Origin: Streptomyces prunicolor NBRC 13075
Lineage (GTDB): Bacteria > Actinomycetota > Actinomycetes > Streptomycetales > Streptomycetaceae
Assembly (NCBI RefSeq): GCF_000367365.1
Contig: NZ_BARF01000052.1
Location: 1-57,958 of the forward strand
DNA: 57,958 nucleotides
Direction: 5' to 3'
Shown here piece after piece: positions 24,804 through 32,828 of the stretch. Under the pieces are notes generated by a model. The model did no database searches, was not told the origin of the DNA, and saw only the letters and a program-made list of their open reading frames with translations. The position numbers and the translations under genes were made by a program. How positions within the stretch are numbered: position 1 is the stretch's first letter; each line of letters opens with the position of its first letter.

Positions 24804-25591
24804 CGCCACATCTCCGGCCGCCGGTTCGCCAGTACGGACGTCTTCTCGCGGACCGCGCCGACCTCCTCGACGTCCAGGTCGGTCACCAGCAGCTCCGGCT
24901 CGGCGCCGAGAGAGGCCCGTACGGTCCCGTCCGGGCCGACCAGCAGGCTGTGCCCGATGCCGGTCGGCGCGGGGCCCGGAGGGGTGCCGGGGTCGGCCTG
25001 GCCGACGGCGGCGACCCACACGGTGGCGTCCAGCGCCCGCGCCCGCACCAGCAGCTCCCACTGGTCGAGCTTGCCGGGCCCGGCACCCCAGGAGGCCGCC
25101 AGCAGCGTCCCCACCGCCCCGGCGTCGGCATGCGCCCGAAACAGCTCGGGGAACCGGACGTCGTAGCAGGTGGCCAGGCCCAGCCGGACACCGTCCACGT
25201 CGATCACGGCGGGGCGCGAACCCGGGGCCACGCTCTCGGACTCGCGGAAGCCGAAGGCATCGTAGAGATGGATCTTGTCGTACGACTCCTCGACGCCGGG
25301 GCCGGTCGCCAGCAGGGTGTTGGTCACCCGGCCCTCGTCGGCCGGGGTGAACATGCCGGCGACGACGATCGTGCCGGTCGACCGGGCGATCTCGCGGATC
25401 CCGTCGGCCCAGGGTCCGTCGAGGGGCTGGGCGAGCGGGGTCAGCGGTGTGCCGAAGCAGGCCATCGACGCCTCGGGGAAGACGACGACGCGGGCTCCGG
25501 CGTCGGCGGCGCGGCGCGTCCACTCCTCGACGAGGCGAAGGTTCTTGTCGGGGTCGGGGCCGGTGGTGAGTTGGCTGAGGGCGATCCGCAT
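24800..25591 (-). CDS. Nitrilase-superfamily carbon-nitrogen hydrolase
   Basis: A 263-residue member of the nitrilase superfamily with an intact Glu40-Lys106-Cys142 triad (FPEAS, DKIHLYD, TCYDVRFPE). The sequence YDVRFPELFR is common to omega-amidase/carbamoylase-like branches, so the substrate is probably an amide or carbamoyl compound rather than a nitrile. It lies 43 bp after the MHS transporter on the same strand and is coupled to the small cupin. Together these suggest uptake and hydrolysis of a nitrogenous organic acid, controlled by the GntR protein. The substrate is unknown. Confidence 0.93.
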   Translation of the reverse strand: MRIALSQLTTGPDPDKNLRLVEEWTRRAADAGARVVVFPEASMACFGTPLTPLAQPLDGPWADGIREIARSTGTIVVAGMFTPADEGRVTNTLLATGPGVEESYDKIHLYDAFGFRESESVAPGSRPAVIDVDGVRLGLATCYDVRFPELFRAHADAGAVGTLLAASWGAGPGKLDQWELLVRARALDATVWVAAVGQADPGTPPGPAPTGIGHSLLVGPDGTVRASLGAEPELLVTDLDVEEVGAVREKTSVLANRRPEMWR

Positions 25592-25634
25592 GGGGCGGTG
25601 ACTCCTTGTCCGGGGTGGGGTGGTGTGGGTGTTG

Positions 25635-27035
25635 TCAGTGGGACAGGGGAGCGTCCGCCGTGGCCGGGGTCTTCGGTGCGGCGAGTTGTGTGTCCTCGTC
25701 CACGGCGGCCTTGGGGTTGCGGCCCAGCGTGACGCCCACCAGGGAGATCGCGGAGGCGAGGGCGATGTACAGGGCCAGCGGTACCCAGCTGTCGTAGGCG
25801 CTCAGCAGGGTGGTGAAGAGGAGCGGGGCGATGGCGCCGCCGATGAGCCCGGCCAGGGTGTAGGCCAGCGAGGAGCCGGTGTAGCGCAGCCGGGGCGAGA
25901 ACTGTTCGGCGATGAAGGCGGCCTGCGGGCCGTAGAGACAGCAGTGGATCACCAGGGCGACGAGGACTCCGGCGGCGAGCGGCAGCCAGGAGCCGCCTGC
26001 GGTCATCGGGAAGAACACGAACGGCCACACCGCGGCGGCGATCGCCGAAATGCCGTACAGCAGGCGGCGGTTGACGTGGTCGGAGAGGGCGCCTGCCAAG
26101 GGCATCAGGAAGACCTGGACCGAGGAACCGATGAGGACGGCGGCGAGGGCGGAGCCGCGGGACATGTCGAGTTCCTGGGTGGCGTACGTCAGCACGAAGA
26201 CGGTGAACATCGCGTACAGGACGTCGGGGCCGACGCGGCACAGGATCGCGGCGGTGAGGGCGCGGGGCTGGGTGGTGAAGACCTCGCGGATCGGCGTCTG
26301 GGGGCGGGACTGTTCGGCCTCCATCGCCTTGAAGACCGGGGTCTCCTCCAGCTTGGCCCGGATCCACAGCCCGAAGCCGACCAGTACGCCGGACAGCAGG
26401 AACGCCACCCGCCAGCCCCACGACTCGAACTGCGCCTCGGTCAGTAGCGCGCCGAGGGCGGCCAGCACACCGTTGGCGAGCAGGTTGCCGGCGGGCGGGC
26501 CCACCTGGGCGGCGGAGGCGTAGAAGCCCCGGCGGCGGGAGTCGCCGAACTCGCTGGACAGCAGTACGGCGCCGCCCCACTCGCCGCCCACGCCGACGCC
26601 CTGGGCGAAGCGCAGCACGACCAGTGCGATCGGAGCGGCCACGCCGATCGTGCCGTAGGCGGGCAGCAGGCCGATCAGGAAAGTGGCCACGCCGATCAGG
26701 ACGAGGGTGGCGATCAGCACCTTCTTGCGGCCGATCACATCGCCGAGCCGGCCGAAGACGAAGCCGCCGAGGGGGCGGGAGAGGTAGCCGACCGCGTAGG
26801 TGGAGAACGCGAGGAGGGTGCCTGTGAGCGGGTCCTCGGAGGGGAAGAAGAGATCGCCGAAGACGAGGGCCGCGGCGGCGGAGTAGACGGCGAAGTCGTA
26901 CCACTCCAGGGCCGTGCCGGTGAGGCTGGCGACGAAGGCGCGGCGGACGCCGGAGCGCTTCGCCGCGGTGCTGCTTCGCGCGGCGTCGGTGTCGCTCCGC
27001 GGGGCGACGGCGTCGCTCTTCGGGGTGTCGTGCAT
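25635..27035 (-). CDS. MFS transporter, metabolite:H+ symporter (MHS) family
   Basis: A 466-residue twelve-helix transporter. Near the N-terminus is the family signature ALEWYDFAVYSAAAALVFG, followed by the loop motif GRLGDVIGRKKVL and the later RFAQGVGVGGEWGGAVLL. MHS proteins import organic acids such as shikimate, proline/betaine or alpha-ketoglutarate with protons. The start at ATG 27035 is chosen because AAGGA lies eight bases before it; ATG 27044 is an alternative. The GntR operator at 27081-27099 lies about 46 bp upstream, in the gap shared with the divergent DUF2848 gene. Confidence 0.93.
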   Translation of the reverse strand: MHDTPKSDAVAPRSDTDAARSSTAAKRSGVRRAFVASLTGTALEWYDFAVYSAAAALVFGDLFFPSEDPLTGTLLAFSTYAVGYLSRPLGGFVFGRLGDVIGRKKVLIATLVLIGVATFLIGLLPAYGTIGVAAPIALVVLRFAQGVGVGGEWGGAVLLSSEFGDSRRRGFYASAAQVGPPAGNLLANGVLAALGALLTEAQFESWGWRVAFLLSGVLVGFGLWIRAKLEETPVFKAMEAEQSRPQTPIREVFTTQPRALTAAILCRVGPDVLYAMFTVFVLTYATQELDMSRGSALAAVLIGSSVQVFLMPLAGALSDHVNRRLLYGISAIAAAVWPFVFFPMTAGGSWLPLAAGVLVALVIHCCLYGPQAAFIAEQFSPRLRYTGSSLAYTLAGLIGGAIAPLLFTTLLSAYDSWVPLALYIALASAISLVGVTLGRNPKAAVDEDTQLAAPKTPATADAPLSH

Positions 27036-27080
27036 GGGGCCCATCCTTGCTCGGGGACATCGACCTTCCGGCATACTTCT

Positions 27081-27099
27081 TGTATACAGGTCGTATGCG
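27081..27099. promoter_or_regulatory. GntR operator between transporter and DUF2848 genes
   Basis: TGTATACA-GGTC-GTATGCG matches the site at 23796-23814 in both conserved blocks. A larger dyad, GCATAC (27071-27076) with GTATGC (27093-27098), embraces it. Its position in the divergent gap means one bound repressor could control both the transporter-nitrilase-cupin operon and the DUF2848 gene. Confidence 0.75.
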
Positions 27100-27196
27100 C
27101 AAGCCCTGCGCCGGAAGTTAACCGTGGAGAAATCAGGTTCCGCGGGCCTGCTTCTCCGCTGCCCGATTCCCGTTCCCCGATCCCTGGAGTGCCCTC

Positions 27197-27883
27197 ATGT
27201 CCGTGCTGACCTTCGAACTGCCCGACGGATCGACGCGCGAGGTCGACGTCGTCCAGGTCCTCAACGCCGGGTACGCCGGGCGCAGCCAGGACGACGTCGC
27301 CGCGCATGTCGCGGAACTCGCCGAGCTGGGTGTGCCGGGCCCGTCCGTGACGCCCGCGCTCTATCCCGTGTCCCCGTATCTCGCCCAGCAGACCGAGCGC
27401 GTCGCGGTCCAGCACGGGCGCACTTCCGGCGAGGCGGAGTGGGCGCTGGTCGTCGCGGAGGGCGGGGAGCTGCTGCTGACCGCCGCCTGCGATCACACCG
27501 ACCGTGAGCTGGAGGTGCACGGGGTGGCGTGGAGCAAGAACGCCGGCCCCGACGTCCTCGCCCGCCGCGCCTGGCGGCTGGCCGATGTGGAGTCCCGCCT
27601 CGACGAGATCACCTTGCGTGCGTGGGTCGGTCACGCCGGCGCGGAGACCGAGATCCAGACCGGCACGCTGGCCGAACTCCTCACCCCGGGCTACTGGGTC
27701 GACGTCCTGCGCTCCCGAGGCGATCTGATCCCCGGGACGGTCCTGATCTCCGGCACCATCCCCATGGCCCCCGGAGTCGACCAGTTCGCCGACAGCTGGC
27801 GCGTCGAGCTGGCCGATCCGGCGGGCGGGGACGTCATCGGGCTCGCCTACGACGTCCGGCCGATGCCGGAGCCCATTGGCTGA
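27197..27883 (+). CDS. DUF2848 family protein (putative fumarylacetoacetase-like hydrolase)
   Basis: A 228-residue protein of the DUF2848 type, recognised by the NAGYAGRSQDDVAAHVAELA start, CDHTDRELEVHGVAWSKN in the middle and ISGTIPMAPGVDQFADSW near the end. The family is distantly like fumarylacetoacetate hydrolase and is found in catabolic gene clusters; no reaction is proven that I know of. GGAGTG precedes the start. It is divergent from the MHS transporter, with the shared GntR operator between, and is thus part of the same regulon. Confidence 0.85.
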   Translation: MSVLTFELPDGSTREVDVVQVLNAGYAGRSQDDVAAHVAELAELGVPGPSVTPALYPVSPYLAQQTERVAVQHGRTSGEAEWALVVAEGGELLLTAACDHTDRELEVHGVAWSKNAGPDVLARRAWRLADVESRLDEITLRAWVGHAGAETEIQTGTLAELLTPGYWVDVLRSRGDLIPGTVLISGTIPMAPGVDQFADSWRVELADPAGGDVIGLAYDVRPMPEPIG

Positions 27884-27931
27884 CGAGGCGAGGGAGTTAC
27901 TAGGGCGGGGCGAGGGAGTCGCCAGGGGAAG

Positions 27932-28459
27932 TCAGGGGAAGTACAGCGCCGCTTTCTCCAGGACGTGTCCCGTGAACATCCCGCCGTACATGCTCCTGCC
28001 CCGGTACATCGTGACGCGGGTGACTCCCGATCCCGTCGTCTCCACCGTGACGGGCCGCCCTATCAGGGACGTTCCGAGGACCCGGGCGTCCTTGGCGGCC
28101 CAAGTCCGCGCGGCCGGCTGGGCGTTGCCGGTGACCAGGGCGGGCAGGATCAGCGCGGCGTTGCGGGCGCCGGCCAGTCCGCCCCGCAGGTTCTTCGCGT
28201 AGTCCAGGGCCCACCCGGTGAACTCGGTCAGCAGGGCCTGGTCGACCTCGGGCACCGTGGCGGCGAGGACGAACAGTTCCGCCTTGGTGCCGAACCACCG
28301 TGCCTTCCGGTCCGATCTGCTGCCTATCGTCACCGGGCGGTCGTGCCAGGTGGTTCCGGTCACCACCGACCCGTCGGCGGCGAGCCGTTCGCGGAGTCCG
28401 GCCAGGTAGGAGTCGGCCGCGCCGGTCGTCGGCGCCGGGTCGTTCTGATGTTGAGTCAT
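27932..28459 (-). CDS. Hypothetical protein
   Basis: A 175-residue protein that I do not recognise. It is soluble and basic in its middle, with the segment WFGTKAELFVLAATVPEVDQ and an Ala/Leu/Gly-rich helical region (GGLAGARNAALILPALVTGN). It ends in GGMFTGHVLEKAALYFP. The start at ATG 28459 is inferred from the loss of protein-like character upstream. It lies tail to tail with the DUF2848 gene, 48 bp apart, and is probably not in that regulon. No function is proposed. Confidence 0.72.
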   Translation of the reverse strand: MTQHQNDPAPTTGAADSYLAGLRERLAADGSVVTGTTWHDRPVTIGSRSDRKARWFGTKAELFVLAATVPEVDQALLTEFTGWALDYAKNLRGGLAGARNAALILPALVTGNAQPAARTWAAKDARVLGTSLIGRPVTVETTGSGVTRVTMYRGRSMYGGMFTGHVLEKAALYFP

Positions 28460-28645
28460 ACGGGGATCTTCTGTCACATCAAGGCCGGGGCACCTGTGAT
28501 TCCCCGATTTCGGTCGCCGGATAGGCGTCCCTCGTACCCGCATCGAGGAAGTGGCCCGCTTGACGGACTGGGGCCTGGAAGAGGCCCGGATTCCTCGGGG
28601 GAGGGGTACGACACCGGGCGGTTCTTGATCCGCCGGTGACCAGTG

Positions 28646-29866
28646 CTACGCCGAGGCGGGCGGGTTGGGGGAGCGGAGCACGAGCAGGGTGATCTCGCTG
28701 GGGGCGAAGACGCGGAACGGCGGGCCCCAGAAACCGGTGCCGCGGCTGGTGTAGAGGAGGGTGCGGGTGCCGTGCCGGCTCAGGCCGGCGAGGGCGGGCT
28801 GGTCGAGGCGGACCAGGTGGTGGAAGGGCCAGATCTGGCCGCCGTGGGTGTGGCCGGAGAGCTGGAGGTCGATGCCGGCGGCTGCCGCCCGGTCGATGAA
28901 CTTGGGCTGGTGCGCCAGGAGCAGGACAGGCAGGTCCGGGTCGGCGCCGTTCAGAGCTCCGGCGAGGTGGGCGCGGTGGCCCGGCAGGCCGGAGGACTCC
29001 GCGGTGACGTCGTCCACGCCGGCGACCACGAGGGTGTCGCCGCCGCGTTCGAGCAGCACGTGGCGGTTGCGCAGCGGCTCCCAGCCCAACTCGTCCATCA
29101 GGTCGACCCAGCCCTGGGCCTCGCTGTAGTACTCGTGGTTGCCGGTGACGTAGACCCGGGCCTGGGTGGCCCGCACGGTGCCGAGCGGGAGGGCCTGGGC
29201 GCGGCGGCGTTCGGCCGTGCCGTCCGCGATGTCGCCGGTGTGGCAGACCAGGTCGGCTTCCAGAGTGTTCACCGTGTCGCACACCCGCGCCGACCAGCGG
29301 GCGCGGTCGAGCGGGCCGTAGTGGGTGTCGGTGATGAGGGCGACCCGGGTGCCGTCCAACCCGGCGCCCAGCCGCGGGAGTTGTACGTCGAGGCGGCGCA
29401 CGCGCGGTACGCGGCGGGCTTCGGCGTAGCCCCAGGAGAGGAGTACGGCGGTGGTGGCGAGGATCGTCCAGGTGACGATGCGGGCCCGGTCCTGGCCGTC
29501 GCCGACGCCGGCCAGGGTCAGGGCGAGCCGCAGCAGGACGCCGAGCAGGAGGGACCAGGTGAACAGCACCCAGCTGGCGCCCAGCAGCGTGTCACCGATG
29601 ATCGCCGCCCAGTCCTGCTGACGCCGGCCGTGGCCACGACCCATCGCGAGTGGCATGGCGACGAGGCCGAGGACGAACAGGGCGGTGCCGGCCAGGGTGA
29701 CGGGCAGCGGCCAGTGCTGGCCGGTGTACAGGAGCACCCCGCAGGGCACGGCCCACAGCAGGACGGGCGCGATCAGGGGGAGGTAGCGCATCAGGCGGTT
29801 CAGTCGGCTCCGCCGCGGAGCCTGCACTTCACCGTCGGCGGGCCGGGTGTCGCTGGCGTCGGTCAC
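28646..29866 (-). CDS. Membrane-anchored metallophosphoesterase
   Basis: A 406-residue protein. The first 165 residues have about four membrane helices (e.g. YLPLIAPVLLWAVPCGVLLY). The C-terminal calcineurin-like phosphoesterase domain carries the metal-binding series ITDTHYG, HTGDIADG, VTGNHEYYS and LSGHTHGGQIW. Bacterial relatives such as YkuE hydrolyse UDP-2,3-diacylglucosamine-like or other phosphodiesters at the membrane face. The start is GTG 29866. Its downstream end is 186 bp from the hypothetical gene, with nothing evident in that gap. Confidence 0.9.
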   Translation of the reverse strand: MTDASDTRPADGEVQAPRRSRLNRLMRYLPLIAPVLLWAVPCGVLLYTGQHWPLPVTLAGTALFVLGLVAMPLAMGRGHGRRQQDWAAIIGDTLLGASWVLFTWSLLLGVLLRLALTLAGVGDGQDRARIVTWTILATTAVLLSWGYAEARRVPRVRRLDVQLPRLGAGLDGTRVALITDTHYGPLDRARWSARVCDTVNTLEADLVCHTGDIADGTAERRRAQALPLGTVRATQARVYVTGNHEYYSEAQGWVDLMDELGWEPLRNRHVLLERGGDTLVVAGVDDVTAESSGLPGHRAHLAGALNGADPDLPVLLLAHQPKFIDRAAAAGIDLQLSGHTHGGQIWPFHHLVRLDQPALAGLSRHGTRTLLYTSRGTGFWGPPFRVFAPSEITLLVLRSPNPPASA

Positions 29867-29994
29867 GCTTCCCCTCTCTCACCAGGCTGCGGTCTCGCGC
29901 ACTGTATCCGGTCGCCCTCGGCTGTCCGGACGGGCGTTCACGGGCGCGGCCCCGTGGAGCGAGGGGTTCGCTGCGGGACCGCAAACACAGCGGG

Positions 29995-30423
29995 TCAGGG
30001 CTGCCGGCCGTCGCGCGTGTGAAAGGTGAGGTTGGTGAAGGTGTGACCCTGGATCACCGGACCGTGTTGTGTGCCGCCGGTGATGCTGTTGTGCACCGTG
30101 CCGGACGGGGCGGCGGGGGCGAACTCGTCGACGAGGCGCCGGAGTTCCACGGCGGTGTCGCGGTCCTGCTCAAGCAGCCGGCGGAGCCTGAGCCGTACCG
30201 TCGCCGTCAGATCGGAGGTGAGATCTTCCTGATCGGACCTACCGGTGGCCGCGATCAACGCGGCGCGGGTTTCCTCCAGTTCCCCGGCCACGGCGTCGGC
30301 ATCGCCGCCGCGCGAGAAGAGCCGAACCACGCGCTGCTTCGTCTGCGCCCAGAGGTCGGTGACCATGAGACCGACAAGCGTCGTGGTTCCCGTCCCGACC
30401 AGTGTCACCAGTTCCGCGTCCAA
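29995..30423 (-). CDS. Small membrane-linked protein with a C-terminal amyloid-signalling-like motif
   Basis: A 142-residue protein with an N-terminal hydrophobic segment (about 5-24), a helical, possibly coiled-coil middle (about 40-100), and a C-terminal repeat-like tail. The tail at residues 112-135 (NSITGGTQHGPVIQGHTF, then NLTFH) follows the pattern Asn...Gly...Gly-x-x-x-Gln typical of bacterial amyloid signalling sequences of NLR-like systems. If so, the protein would act as a membrane effector triggered by a matching motif. I favour TTG 30423, preceded by GAGGAAGG; GTG 30447 is an alternative. No partner NLR is visible in the window. Motif assignment is by eye. Confidence 0.7.
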   Translation of the reverse strand: MDAELVTLVGTGTTTLVGLMVTDLWAQTKQRVVRLFSRGGDADAVAGELEETRAALIAATGRSDQEDLTSDLTATVRLRLRRLLEQDRDTAVELRRLVDEFAPAAPSGTVHNSITGGTQHGPVIQGHTFTNLTFHTRDGRQP

Positions 30424-30447
30424 TGACCTTCCTCGATTCCTCTGCAC

Positions 30448-30722
30448 CGCGACGGTGTGTTCAGGCGAACAACGGTGTGTTCAGACGTACACGGTAAGCC
30501 GCAACTCGTCCAGAACGACCTGAAGAGCGGGCCGTCGTCCACGACGCCTGCTTCGCGCCGGGGCTGCCGCTGCACGAGTTCGACCTGTGATCCGGTGCCG
30601 TCGCTGAGATCAACAGCACTGTGGCCGACGGGGGTTGAGTCCTGTCGGCCACGCATCGGGTGCGCCGGACTCCCGGCGGTGCCCTGCTTCCGTACCGCGT
30701 GCCGGCCGTGCGGAACGTCCGC
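30448..30722. other. Intergenic stretch with promoter direct repeats
   Basis: No convincing gene is seen here. The left end has two copies of ACGGTGTGTTCAG, at 30452-30464 and 30472-30484, exactly 20 bp apart. TGTTC/GAACA half sites also alternate: TGTTC 30458-30462, GAACA 30467-30471, TGTTC 30478-30482. They lie immediately upstream of the small membrane-linked gene on the minus strand. The rest contains only short open stretches without protein-like character. Confidence 0.6.
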
Positions 30723-31655
30723 CTAGAGCGGGGTCGCCGCGTGCAGGAGCAGCAGCAGGGTCACGGCCGAGTTCGCGGAGAGCGTGGCGGACAGGGCGGC
30801 GCCCGCCGCCGCGCTCCAGAGCGCCAAGCTCACGGTGGTGAAGAGCGGTGGCCAGGTGCGTGCCGGGGGTGGCGGGGCCAGTAGGGCGGCGACCCGGCGG
30901 GGGAGGGGGCCCGGCGCGGCGAGGGCCGCGAGTGTCGGTGTCGGCGTGGCGCGGGAGACGAGGGCGGCCTTGCCGATCGCGCGGGCGACGGCTTTGCGGC
31001 TGCCGACGGACCGGGCGGCCTCTTCGTCCGCCCAGCGCTCCGTGACGTAGGAGACGGCTGTCCGTAGCGGCAGCAGGAACGGGTTGGCGCGGGCGGCCAG
31101 TTGGGCGATCAGCAGGTGGCGGTGGTGCCGGGCGGTGAGGTGGGCCCGCTCGTGGGCGAACAGGGCTCGGCGTTCACGGGAGTTGAGGCAGGCGAGCAGG
31201 GCGGTGGTCACCACGATGCGGTCGCGTGGGCCGGCGGGGAGGGCGTAGGCGTACGGCTCGTCGTCGGGGAGGATCGCGACCGAGGTGGCACGTAGGCCGG
31301 CGAGTGCCGCGTGGGCCTGTCGCCGAACTCGGCAGTGGCGCCAGAGAGTTCGGCCGCAGCCCATGACCACGGCGAGCAGGACGGGAATCGCGGCCCTCCC
31401 CACGATCTCGTCGTGGGGCACGCTCTCGCGTACCTCGGGGTCGGACCAGCCGTCCGGCAGCGGGTTACCGGGCAGTTGGGCGGTGCCGACCACCATCAGC
31501 AGGCCCAGGCACAGCGTGCTGCACAGGGCCATGACGGCGGCCATGGCACTCAACAGGCCCGTGGCGGTGCGGGGATGAAGGTGCTGGGTGGCCAGGTGGG
31601 CGATCGGCCAGGCCGTCAACGGCAGGACGAGCGGCAGGAAGACGAAGACGCCCAC
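30723..31655 (-). CDS. M56/BlaR1-type membrane metallopeptidase
   Basis: A 310-residue integral-membrane zinc peptidase. Membrane helices lie at both ends, and the HExxH catalytic motif HERAHLTARHH is in the middle. M56 proteins such as BlaR1 cleave the BlaI-type repressor after sensing a signal. This one lacks a C-terminal penicillin-binding domain, as do most actinobacterial members. It follows the BlaI-type gene by six bases on the same strand, so the two form a sensor-repressor pair. The signal is unknown; copper or envelope stress are suggested for relatives. Confidence 0.88.
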   Translation of the reverse strand: MGVFVFLPLVLPLTAWPIAHLATQHLHPRTATGLLSAMAAVMALCSTLCLGLLMVVGTAQLPGNPLPDGWSDPEVRESVPHDEIVGRAAIPVLLAVVMGCGRTLWRHCRVRRQAHAALAGLRATSVAILPDDEPYAYALPAGPRDRIVVTTALLACLNSRERRALFAHERAHLTARHHRHLLIAQLAARANPFLLPLRTAVSYVTERWADEEAARSVGSRKAVARAIGKAALVSRATPTPTLAALAAPGPLPRRVAALLAPPPPARTWPPLFTTVSLALWSAAAGAALSATLSANSAVTLLLLLHAATPL

Positions 31656-31661
31656 GGGACG

Positions 31662-32051
31662 TCAGCCCGCCGACTCGTCGGTGGCCTGGTCGAGCAGGTC
31701 GCGCAGCAACTGCTCGTCGTCCTCCGGAAGGGCGGTGATGAAACTGGCCAGCACCGCCCGGCGGTCCTGCTCGCGGTCCAGCACCTTGCGCATCTTCAGC
31801 GCGGCGAGTCCCGCCTCGTCCGCGGCCGGCGACCACACGAACGAGCGGCCCTCGCGCACCCGGGTCACGGCCTGCTTCTCCAGCAGCCGGCTCAGCACGG
31901 TCATCACCGTCGTGTACGCGAGCTCGGCGTCCAGGCGCTCCTGCACCCAGGCCGCGGTCACCGGTGCGTCGGCCGTGTGCAGGACGGTGAGCACCTGGGT
32001 CTCCAACTCGCCCTGCGCCCGGCGCTGAGGGCGCGGATCCGGTCTCGCCAC
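31662..32051 (-). CDS. BlaI/MecI/CopY-family repressor
   Basis: A 129-residue winged-helix repressor. The DNA-binding part (about 12-75) contains AYTTVMTVLSRLLEKQAV, the BlaI recognition helix region, and the C-terminal helices (about 85-125) form the dimer. It has a GTG start after GGAGGGAGACGG. It is encoded with the M56 peptidase that likely cleaves it, and divergent from the terD pair. A perfect TCTACA/TGTAGA dyad in the shared gap is the obvious operator, so it probably represses its own operon and terD. Confidence 0.92.
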   Translation of the reverse strand: MARPDPRPQRRAQGELETQVLTVLHTADAPVTAAWVQERLDAELAYTTVMTVLSRLLEKQAVTRVREGRSFVWSPAADEAGLAALKMRKVLDREQDRRAVLASFITALPEDDEQLLRDLLDQATDESAG

Positions 32052-32153
32052 GGTCCGTCTCCCTCCGGTCTGACGCTACTGCCGCTGCGGGGTCGTGATC
32101 GTCCCATCGTATCGACGCGTTGCCATACGGCCGCGCCGTCCCCGTCGATTATT

Positions 32154-32169
32154 TCTACAGTGTTGTAGA
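32154..32169. promoter_or_regulatory. BlaI-type operator between blaI and terD
   Basis: The perfect inverted repeat TCTACA-GTGT-TGTAGA lies in the 176-bp gap between the divergent repressor and the first terD. BlaI-family operators have the form TACA-n-TGTA, so the match is good. A closely similar site (14 of 16 bases) occurs at 42698-42713. Confidence 0.8.
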
Positions 32170-32174
32170 TTTCA

Positions 32175-32201
32175 GTTCGGGTCCGGGCCGCGGACCCGAA
32201 C
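32175..32201 (+). other. 11-bp hairpin in the terD leader
   Basis: GTTCGGGTCCG (32175-32185) pairs perfectly with CGGACCCGAAC (32191-32201) around a five-base loop. It lies six bases after the BlaI operator and 26 bp before the terD start. It is not followed by a T-run, so it is more likely an mRNA stabiliser, an attenuator or a second protein site than a normal terminator. Confidence 0.65.
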
Positions 32202-32227
32202 CGTCGGCATGCGTGGAGGGACGAATC

Positions 32228-32803
32228 ATGGGTGTTTCCCTGTCCAAGGGTGGCAACGTTTCGCTGAGCAAGGAGGCGCCGGGGCTTACGGCGGTGCTGG
32301 TCGGCCTGGGCTGGGACGTGCGCACCACGACCGGCACCGACTTCGACCTGGACGCCTCGGCACTGCTGCTCGACGCCTCGGGCAAGGTCATCTCCGACCA
32401 GCACTTCGTCTTCTACAACAACCTCAAGAGCCCCGAGGGTTCGGTCGAGCACACCGGCGACAACACCACCGGTGAGGGCGAGGGTGACGACGAGTCCATC
32501 AAGGTGGACCTCGCCGCCGTACCTGCCGCGGTCGACAAGATCGTCTTCCCGGTCTCGATCCACGACGGAGAGAACCGCCGGCAGTCCTTCGGCCAGGTCC
32601 GCAACGCCTTCATCCGCGTCGTCAACCAGGCCGGCGGCGCCGAACTCGCCCGCTACGACCTGTCGGAGGACGCGTCGACCGAGACCGCGATGGTCTTCGG
32701 CGAGCTGTACCGCAACGGTGCGGAGTGGAAGTTCCGTGCCGTCGGACAGGGATACGCCTCCGGGTTGGCGGGGATCGCCACCGACTTCGGCGTCGGTGTC
32801 TGA
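32228..32803 (+). CDS. terD: TerD family stress protein
   Basis: A 191-residue single TerD domain. It begins GVSLSKGGNVSLSKEAPGL, and has the calcium-binding acidic loops FDLDASALLLD and EGDDESIKVDL. The C-terminal GYASGLAGIATDFGV is the usual end of actinobacterial TerD. TerD proteins bind calcium and are induced by tellurite, oxidants and envelope damage; their mechanism is unsettled. It starts a two-gene unit with a second TerD protein 25 bp later, divergent from BlaI. A paralogue about 85% identical by eye lies at 39498-40073. Confidence 0.95.
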   Translation: MGVSLSKGGNVSLSKEAPGLTAVLVGLGWDVRTTTGTDFDLDASALLLDASGKVISDQHFVFYNNLKSPEGSVEHTGDNTTGEGEGDDESIKVDLAAVPAAVDKIVFPVSIHDGENRRQSFGQVRNAFIRVVNQAGGAELARYDLSEDASTETAMVFGELYRNGAEWKFRAVGQGYASGLAGIATDFGVGV

Positions 32804-32828
32804 GAACCAGTAGGAGGAGAGGTCACGT

